NCBI RefSeq assembly: GCF_019127135.1
Contig: NZ_JAHOEA010000043.1
Span: 1-29,036 of the forward strand
DNA length: 29,036 nucleotides
Reading direction: 5' to 3'
Source: Segatella copri
Lineage (GTDB): Bacteria; Bacteroidota; Bacteroidia; Bacteroidales; Bacteroidaceae
The translations under genes and the position numbers were made by a program. The notes under the pieces were generated by a model. It was not told where the DNA came from. It saw only the letters and a list, made by a program, of their open reading frames with translations, and did not search any database. Positions 24,752-29,036 of this stretch are shown piece after piece (the first letter of the stretch is position 1; each line of letters starts with the position of its first letter).

Positions 24752-24781
24752 CAAAGATAACAAAACATTCGTAAATGCAAA
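24752..24781 (-). promoter_or_regulatory. Predicted promoter of the recombinase gene
   Basis: On the minus strand, TTTG (24778-24781) and TATCTTTG (24752-24759) are separated by 18 bases, close to the Bacteroidetes TTTG-N19-TAnnTTTG arrangement. The 12-bp motif TTTACGAATGTT sits inside the spacer (24764-24775), where a bound protein would block transcription. Confidence 0.6.
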
Positions 24782-24898
24782 ATAATTCTATGTTTATTTT
24801 CGTGCTTATCCTTCTCTCTATCAATATCATATCAAGGAGTTCCACTTTTACTCACAAATCGGTTTACGAATGTTATATGGTTTGTATTTACGAATGTT
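24764..24898. repeat. Three copies of a 12-bp motif, attI-like region
   Basis: TTTACGAATGTT occurs at 24863-24874 and 24887-24898 on the plus strand (24 bases apart) and once inverted at 24764-24775. All three are exact. They lie between the recombinase gene and the first cassette, the place of attI in integrons, where direct repeats bind the integrase. Two copies also lie inside promoter spacers, so an operator role is equally possible. Confidence 0.75.
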
Positions 24899-24907
24899 GT
24901 ATATTTG
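24881..24907 (+). promoter_or_regulatory. Candidate cassette promoter (Pc-like)
   Basis: TTTG (24881-24884), then the 12-bp motif, then TATATTTG (24900-24907), matching the TAnnTTTG -7 box. The spacer of 15 bases is shorter than usual. Transcription would begin close to the first cassette boundary at 24923 and read into aadS. Confidence 0.45.
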
Positions 24908-24923
24908 TTGCGTAAATAAGACG

Positions 24924-25952
24924 TTGTACGACATAGTAAAACCGAACCAAACAAAATGAAAGTCAGAGAAGAAAAGTTAAGAACAATTATAGAATGGTCG
25001 GAGAAAAACGAAGATGTAAGAGTTCTTCTTCTGACAAGTTCACTTGTAAATCCTTTAGCACTTGTTGACGAATTTAGTGATTTAGACATTGAATTTGTTT
25101 TTGAGGATAATACAAATTACATTTCAGACAAAAGCTGGACGCTTAAATTCGGAAATCCAATTGCTATGATTGAAGAAGACGAAAGTTGTTTTAACCATAA
25201 ACACGCAATGAAAATGCTACTTTATGAAGACGGTGTGAAAGTAGATTTTAAACTTTACAGCAAATCAAAATTTATAAAGGAAACGCAAGAGAAAGAATTA
25301 CCAGAAGATTGGGATATTGGTTATAAAATTTTAATTGATAAAGATGGTATTACAAAGCAAATGCTGAAACCAACTTATCAAATTTCCATTATCAAAAAAC
25401 CGTCTGAAAAAGAGTTTCAAAATCTAATAAACGATTTTTGGTGGGACACAACTTACGTGGCAAAGTGTCTTGTGAGAGATGAAATATTCTATGCGAAATT
25501 TATGTCGGAAACCGTTATTCGCACAGAATATTTAATTCCTTTAATTGAATGGCACATTGCAAGTGAACACAATTGGAACATAACGACCAATAAATATGGA
25601 CGGCTTTTCAAAAAGTATCTTAACCAGGAAATGTGGGCTAAAACAGAACAAACATTTTCAGGGAGCGATATAAAGGAAAATTGGACTGCTCTATTTTCAA
25701 TGACTGATTTAGTTTCAGAAATAGGAACTGAATTGTCAAAAAAATTAGAGTACAAATACCCGGATAAATTAGAAAATGACATACGAAAATATTTAGCTGG
25801 ACTAAAACCCAAAACATAACTACGTCGTACAACATCGTATTGGCAATAGGCGGGCTGAACGGCTTCGTATCAACGGAAGTGCAAAATTCAACTTCTGTTC
25901 TTCGATTAAAGTTCAGTGCTAAAAATCCCGCCCATCGCCAATACGCGGCACG
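24924..25952 (+). mobile_element. Gene cassette 1 (aadS)
   Basis: The cassette starts within GTTGTACGAC (24923-24932), and the reverse complement GTCGTACAAC recurs at 24824+1000, that is 25824-25833, just after the aadS stop. The attC-like site then ends at G25952 of GTTACCTGC. By analogy with integrons the recombination points are G/TT at 24923/24924 and 25952/25953. One gene, its own recombination site and no separate promoter are the expected cassette features. Confidence 0.75.
24956..25819 (+). CDS. aadS: Aminoglycoside 6-adenylyltransferase AadS
   Basis: A 287-residue ANT(6)-type nucleotidyltransferase that I recognise as AadS, the streptomycin adenylyltransferase of Bacteroides Tn4551-type elements. 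It transfers AMP from ATP to the 6-hydroxyl of streptomycin. The N-terminal nucleotidyltransferase core reads LLLTSSLVNP then FSDLDIEFV, with Asp42 and Asp44 as the metal pair; a third acidic position is in VKVDFKLY. The usual GS of the family is SS here. The gene is AT-rich, unlike the kinase and isomerase genes, and begins 33 bases after the cassette boundary. No clear Shine-Dalgarno is seen. Confidence 0.92.
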   Translation: MKVREEKLRTIIEWSEKNEDVRVLLLTSSLVNPLALVDEFSDLDIEFVFEDNTNYISDKSWTLKFGNPIAMIEEDESCFNHKHAMKMLLYEDGVKVDFKLYSKSKFIKETQEKELPEDWDIGYKILIDKDGITKQMLKPTYQISIIKKPSEKEFQNLINDFWWDTTYVAKCLVRDEIFYAKFMSETVIRTEYLIPLIEWHIASEHNWNITTNKYGRLFKKYLNQEMWAKTEQTFSGSDIKENWTALFSMTDLVSEIGTELSKKLEYKYPDKLENDIRKYLAGLKPKT

Positions 25953-25958
25953 TTACCT
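25824..25958 (+). other. attC-like site of cassette 1
   Basis: R''-like GTCGTACAAC (25824-25833) is followed by a long imperfect stem: CGTATTGGC plus GGCGGG (25836-25854) pairs with CCCGCCC plus GCCAATACG (25927-25945), 17 of 19 positions matching. CTGAAC (25855-25860) pairs with GTTCAG (25911-25916) inside. The site ends in the R'-like GTTACCT (25952-25958). At about 135 bp it is in the range of long attC sites. Confidence 0.75.
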
Positions 25959-26993
25959 GCAAGCATAAAAAACCAAACCGTAAATTCAAGAAACTAATGA
26001 AATCAAAAAGTTTATTTTCTTTTATTGTAACACTTTTCCTTATTTATGGATGTTCGTCTAACAGACAAGCAGATGGAAAATCAAATATTTTGGCTAAGAA
26101 CGACATAAATATACGGGGCGACTTCCAAAATTATTTTGACAGTTGCGGAGTTGAAGGCACAATTGCTATTTATGACATTAGAAATGATAAATGGATTGTA
26201 TCGGACACAGTTGGATTAGAAATTGAAACGCTTCCAGCATCTACATTCAAGATTATAAATTTATTGATTGCTCTTGAAACTAATACTATCAAAGATGAAA
26301 ACGAAATAATAAAATGGGTTGGTAGTACAGATACAGTTAAGTATGGTTATAGACCCGAAATTTATCACGATATGCCAGTCAAAGAAGCCTTTGAATTATC
26401 AGCAGGTTGGGTTTTTGTAGAACTTGCAAAGAAAATCGGAAAAGATACCTATAGAAAACACCTCGCAGAGAGCAAGTATGGAAACAATAATTTATCCCAA
26501 ACTGAAGCCGATTTTTGGAATTTTGGAGACTTTGCAATTTCGCCTAAAAATCAGGTCGAATTTGTAAAATCTTTTTTATGAAGAAAAATTACCCTTTTCT
26601 AAGCGAAATATTGACATTGTTAAAAACGTAATGATTACGGAACAAAATGAAGAATATACTATAAGGGCTAAGACAGGTTGGACAAGGGAAAATAACATCA
26701 ATACAGGTTGGTGGACAGGGTACATTGAGACCAAAAATGGGACTTATATTTTTGCAACAAGACTTTTACAAGACAGAAAAATGAAAAGGTCTGATTTCGG
26801 AAGTTGCAGAAAAGAAATTACCAAAAAAGTATTTAAAGACTTGAATATAATTTAAAAGAATGCCAGCAGGTAACAGGCGTTTGGCTCAATGGCGGGTGAC
26901 GTGGTTAATTGAACATTCTACCTCGCATCAACTTTTGTGGTGTATTGACAGTTTTGTGCTCCAAAATCCGCCACTGCGCCAAGCGCCAAACCG
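25953..26993 (+). mobile_element. Gene cassette 2 (class D beta-lactamase)
   Basis: It begins in GTTACCTGC (25952-25960), whose exact reverse complement GCAGGTAAC is found at 26866-26874, right after the beta-lactamase stop. The second attC-like site ends at G26993. The arm sequence differs from that of cassette 1 but has the same arrangement, as expected if each arm is carried by its own cassette. Confidence 0.78.
25997..26855 (+). pseudogene. Class D beta-lactamase (OXA-347-like), frameshifted
   Basis: Two open frames make one gene of about 285 residues if one T is removed from the T6 tract at 26572-26577. The start at 25997 gives a lipoprotein signal peptide (LFLIYGC, Cys19); an upstream in-frame ATG lies inside the attC stem and is rejected. 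Class D motifs are present: the active-site STFK at residues 82-85 in the first frame, KYGNN later in it, and AKTGW in the second frame. The gene resembles OXA-347-type enzymes known from Bacteroidetes alongside aadS and ermF. As written the product lacks the KTG motif, so it would be inactive; a sequencing error in the homopolymer is possible. Confidence 0.8.
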
Positions 26994-26999
26994 TTATGC
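26866..26999 (+). other. attC-like site of cassette 2
   Basis: GCAGGTAAC (26866-26874) starts the site. GGCGTTTGGC plus TGGCGG (26876-26895) pairs with CCGCCA plus GCCAAGCGCC (26969-26988), 17 of 20 positions matching. It ends in GTTATGC (26993-26999). It shares words with site 1, such as GTGCT followed by AAAATCC, so both belong to one attC family. Confidence 0.75.
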
Positions 27000-27062
27000 G
27001 GCAGCTTAAAAAAAGACGACACCAAACCAAAAAAATCATCTTGACAACCACCCGACTTTGAA
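26994..27062 (+). mobile_element. Truncated start of a third cassette
   Basis: After G26993 the sequence TTATGCGGCAGC would be the arm of a new cassette, followed by a leader (CACCAAACCAAAA) like those before aadS and the beta-lactamase. No gene follows on the plus strand and no matching GCTGCCGCATAAC is found later. The cassette appears to be cut within about 70 bases, where ermF sequence begins in the opposite direction. Confidence 0.5.
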
Positions 27063-27863
27063 CTACGAAGGATGAAATTTTTCAGGGACAACTTCCAGCA
27101 TTTCCAAAAAACAGTTTAACCATTGACTTGGAGACAAACAAACAATTTGAGCATTAAGGTTTAAACCGAATTTTTCCGAAATTGACCTGACCTGACTTTT
27201 CCTGAAAATCGACTTTAAAGCTGTTTTTACAGATAAATCAGGTTTCTCTAACAGACAGGAAATAAATGCTAAGTATTTGGCTTTAAACTTAAAATCAAAA
27301 AATAAGTGTTTTCTTTTAATGTTTAACAGGGCTGATTTGACAGTTGGCGGTGGCAAGAAACTTTCAGGACCTACCTCATAGACAAGTTTCAAATCAAAAA
27401 AAGTATGATAGAAAACGGTATATGGATTGTAAAGCTTCCTCGAAAATAACTTTTGTGTAGGTTCTAATTGAAGGACAATGGAACCTCCCAGAAAATTTCC
27501 AAGACTCTCAAACATCAGGATTTTGAAAATATCGGAAGTAATGCCATAAGGAATATTTGACACCACTTTGAAAGGAAATTTCGGAACTGCAAAATTCCTA
27601 AAATCACAACCGACAACTTGAACATTTCGGGCATCAGAAAATAATTTTCGTAAATGTTCAACCAAAGCTGTGTCGTTTTCAATAGCAACAACATTGTTGG
27701 CGATTTTTAATAAATGAACAGTAAGAAACCCCTTGCCTGCCCCAATATCTAAAACCGTATCCTGATTACTTATATTTGCTTGTCTTATTGCATCTTTTAT
27801 TAGCACTTTATCAATAGTAAAGTGCTGACCCGTAAAACGAACGGGCAATTTCTTTTTTGTCAT
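27063..27863 (-). CDS. ermF: 23S rRNA (adenine-N6) dimethyltransferase ErmF
   Basis: A 266-residue protein that I recognise as ErmF. It dimethylates A2058 of 23S rRNA and gives macrolide-lincosamide-streptogramin B resistance. The SAM-binding motif I is DIGAGKG at residues 39-45, and the catalytic NIPY is at 103-106. No leader peptide for translational attenuation is visible: only 17 bases separate its ATG from the IS4351 end. In Tn4351-type elements ermF is reported to be transcribed from a promoter in the IS end, and the layout here is the same. It is convergent with the cassette genes. Confidence 0.97.
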   Translation of the reverse strand: MTKKKLPVRFTGQHFTIDKVLIKDAIRQANISNQDTVLDIGAGKGFLTVHLLKIANNVVAIENDTALVEHLRKLFSDARNVQVVGCDFRNFAVPKFPFKVVSNIPYGITSDIFKILMFESLGNFLGGSIVLQLEPTQKLFSRKLYNPYTVFYHTFFDLKLVYEVGPESFLPPPTVKSALLNIKRKHLFFDFKFKAKYLAFISCLLEKPDLSVKTALKSIFRKSQVRSISEKFGLNLNAQIVCLSPSQWLNCFLEMLEVVPEKFHPS

Positions 27864-27960
27864 TAGTAACTTCTTACAGGGCTGAATTCAACTTGCAAAT
27901 GCAACAGAATTCTGATTAATAATTTGTTTAAATTTTTCGTTTGGCGTGAGGTATCCAAGT
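27864..27960 (-). promoter_or_regulatory. Outward-reading end of IS4351 upstream of ermF
   Basis: The IS terminus at 27881 faces ermF. On the minus strand the terminal 80 bases contain TGCATTTG, close to the TAnnTTTG -7 box, about 35-40 bases before the ermF ATG. Promoter activity of this end is known for Tn4351-type ermF. The left IS copy has the same end facing the dynamin operon at 20602. Confidence 0.45.
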
Positions 27961-29035
27961 CTTTTACGAGGTCGATTATTGAGTTTATTTTCAATCCACT
28001 TAATCTGTTTGTTGGTTACTTCACTAAAGTCCTTACCCTTTGGGATATACTGCCTGATAAGCCCGTTGGTGTTTTCATTGGCACCACGTTCCCATGAGTG
28101 GTATGGTTTGCAAAAATAGAATTTTATTTCCAATTTTTGCGCAATTTCCTCGTGCTTTGCAAACTCCTTTCCATTGTCAGCCGTAATTGTGTGTATTAAG
28201 TTTTTCACTTTCCGCAGTGCCCATACTGCAATCTTAGCTACCGGGATGGCTTCTTTTCCCGACAACTTGCGTATCCAGACCCTGCTTGTTGCTCTGTCGT
28301 TAATGGTAAGAATGGCACCTTTGTGGTTCTTACCAATAATTGTATCTATCTCTAAATCACCAAATCTCTCCTTCAGTTCCACTATCTCGGGACGCTCATC
28401 AATATCCACCCTGCCTGGGATAAATCCTCGCCCTGCATTTTTAGAACCACGTTTGGCATACCTGCGACCTTGTCTGCGAAGATATTTGTGCAGTTTGCCA
28501 CCCCGCCGCTTATCCTCCCAAATCCAGCGATATATCGTTTCGTGAGATACCATCGCAATTCCCTCCAAGCGGCTCCTGCCGACAATCTGCTCCGGGCTGA
28601 ATCCTTTCTTCAACAGCTTTATTATCCGTTTTCTCATTGCCGGTGTAAGCACTTCCTTGCGATGTTTTTGCTGCTTGCGCCTGTCTGCTTTTCGCTGGGC
28701 AAGCTCCATGCTATAGCTACCACTTCGGGCGTCGCAATTGCGCTTTATCTCCCTGTAAACAGTGCTTTTATCTACTCCGATAGCTTCCGCTATTGCTTTT
28801 TTGCTCATCGGTATTTGCAACATCATAGAAATTGCATACCTTTGTTCCTCGGTTATATGTTTGCTCATCTGCAACTTTTTTTTCTTTGGACGGACAATTA
28901 AAGCAAAGATAGCAAACTTTATCCATTCAGAGTGAGAGAAAGGGGGACATTGTCTCTCTTTCCTCTCTGAAAAATAAATGTTTTTATTGCTTATTATCCG
29001 CACCCAAAAAGTTGCATTTATAAGTTGAACTCAAG
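27881..29035 (-). mobile_element. IS4351, right copy
   Basis: It has the same 1155-bp length and terminal sequences as the left copy and the same orientation. The last base of the window (29036, A) is the first base outside it. Reading the two copies side by side I see no difference. Confidence 0.9.
27888..28868 (-). CDS. IS4351 transposase (IS30 family), right copy
   Basis: A 326-residue DDE transposase whose translation is identical to the left copy, including the N-terminal helix-turn-helix and the DTIIG, ADNGKEF and ERGANEN catalytic blocks. Identity of both copies suggests recent duplication or ongoing homogenisation, and means either copy could still be active and mobilise the segment between them. 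The MSKH start is used as for the left copy. Confidence 0.92.
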   Translation of the reverse strand: MSKHITEEQRYAISMMLQIPMSKKAIAEAIGVDKSTVYREIKRNCDARSGSYSMELAQRKADRRKQQKHRKEVLTPAMRKRIIKLLKKGFSPEQIVGRSRLEGIAMVSHETIYRWIWEDKRRGGKLHKYLRRQGRRYAKRGSKNAGRGFIPGRVDIDERPEIVELKERFGDLEIDTIIGKNHKGAILTINDRATSRVWIRKLSGKEAIPVAKIAVWALRKVKNLIHTITADNGKEFAKHEEIAQKLEIKFYFCKPYHSWERGANENTNGLIRQYIPKGKDFSEVTNKQIKWIENKLNNRPRKRLGYLTPNEKFKQIINQNSVAFAS

Positions 29036-29036
29036 A

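Larger units (their letters stand above)
20602..29035. mobile_element. IS4351-bounded composite element
   Basis: Two 1155-bp IS4351 copies in the same orientation (20602-21756 and 27881-29035) enclose 6.1 kb holding a histidine kinase, a TIM-barrel isomerase, a decayed tyrosine recombinase, an attC cassette array (aadS, class D beta-lactamase) and ermF. Tn4351-type elements with IS4351 and ermF are known; this content differs from the classic ermF/tetX arrangement I know. The left outer flank is AAA before 20602. Only one base (A) is visible after the right copy, so a target duplication cannot be confirmed here. Confidence 0.8.

Noticed and set aside
24764..24898. Three 12-bp repeats considered as the start of a CRISPR array
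   Set aside because: The repeats are too short, one is inverted, the spacing is irregular and no cas genes are present.
25916..25996. Upstream ATG extending the beta-lactamase by 27 residues
   Set aside because: It lies in the attC-like stem, and the extension would bury the lipoprotein signal peptide that begins cleanly at 25997.
28174..28901. Plus-strand open frames opposite the IS4351 transposase (also in the left copy)
   Set aside because: They are antisense to a well-identified transposase, identical in both copies because the DNA is identical, and have no domain pattern.
20602..29035. Long direct repeat that could be taken for a duplicated region
   Set aside because: It is fully explained by two copies of IS4351; no tandem duplication is needed.
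1..29036. tRNA or rRNA genes
   Set aside because: No tRNA cloverleaf with a TTCGA-type T loop and no rRNA-like sequence was noticed on either strand by eye.

Overview
The window looks like an accessory-loaded piece of a Bacteroidales (Bacteroides/Parabacteroides-type) conjugative transposon. The reasons are conjugation genes of the CTnDOT type (a TraA-like ParA ATPase, two DUF3408 proteins, a TraD-like membrane protein, PcfJ/PcfK-like proteins), Bacteroidetes-type promoters (TAnnTTTG -7 boxes), few strong Shine-Dalgarno sites, and two full copies of IS4351 with ermF.

Layout. (1) 1-1146: no convincing gene, but several long hairpins. (2) 1147-3574, plus strand: four small genes and a PcfJ-like gene. 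(3) 3716-6534, minus strand: traA, a DUF3408 gene, traD-like, a small gene and a second DUF3408 gene, then a 54-codon remnant of another gene; the usual traE-traQ genes do not follow. (4) 6535-7385: no gene; an iterated 8-bp motif upstream of traA and a three-way-junction hairpin that could be an oriT or a structured RNA. (5) 7386-20601: a long accessory region read entirely on the minus strand. Order of transcription: truncated Cys-rich protein, 454-residue membrane/coiled-coil protein, dynamin-like GTPase, unknown protein, YkvA-like protein, secreted PBP-like protein without its catalytic motifs, unknown, PP2C phosphatase, lipoprotein, unknown, caspase-like protein, possible chagasin-like protein, small CxxC protein, a broken gene, then a separate vWA and WG-repeat pair. 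I do not recognise this as a described system. The dynamin, PP2C, vWA and caspase-like content suggests defence or stress signalling (inference). (6) 20602-29035: a composite element bounded by two same-orientation 1155-bp IS4351 copies.

The interior of the composite element is the most notable part. A histidine kinase and a secreted TIM-barrel isomerase, both GC-richer than the rest, lie beside a decayed tyrosine recombinase gene. Divergent from the recombinase are two gene cassettes with attC-like sites (aadS and a frameshifted class D beta-lactamase), then the first bases of a third cassette cut short before ermF. Each cassette begins with GTT plus an arm sequence, and that arm recurs in reverse complement just after the gene, followed by a long imperfect stem-loop, as in integron cassettes. 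A 12-bp motif occurs three times between the recombinase and the first cassette, in two cases inside the spacer of a predicted promoter. The simplest reading is that IS4351 mobilised a sedentary chromosomal integron of a Bacteroidetes bacterium together with adjacent chromosomal genes.

The left IS4351 copy faces the accessory operon with the same end that faces ermF. It has removed the 5' part of the first operon gene and may now supply a promoter to the dynamin operon. All identifications are from reading the sequence; no database search was run.
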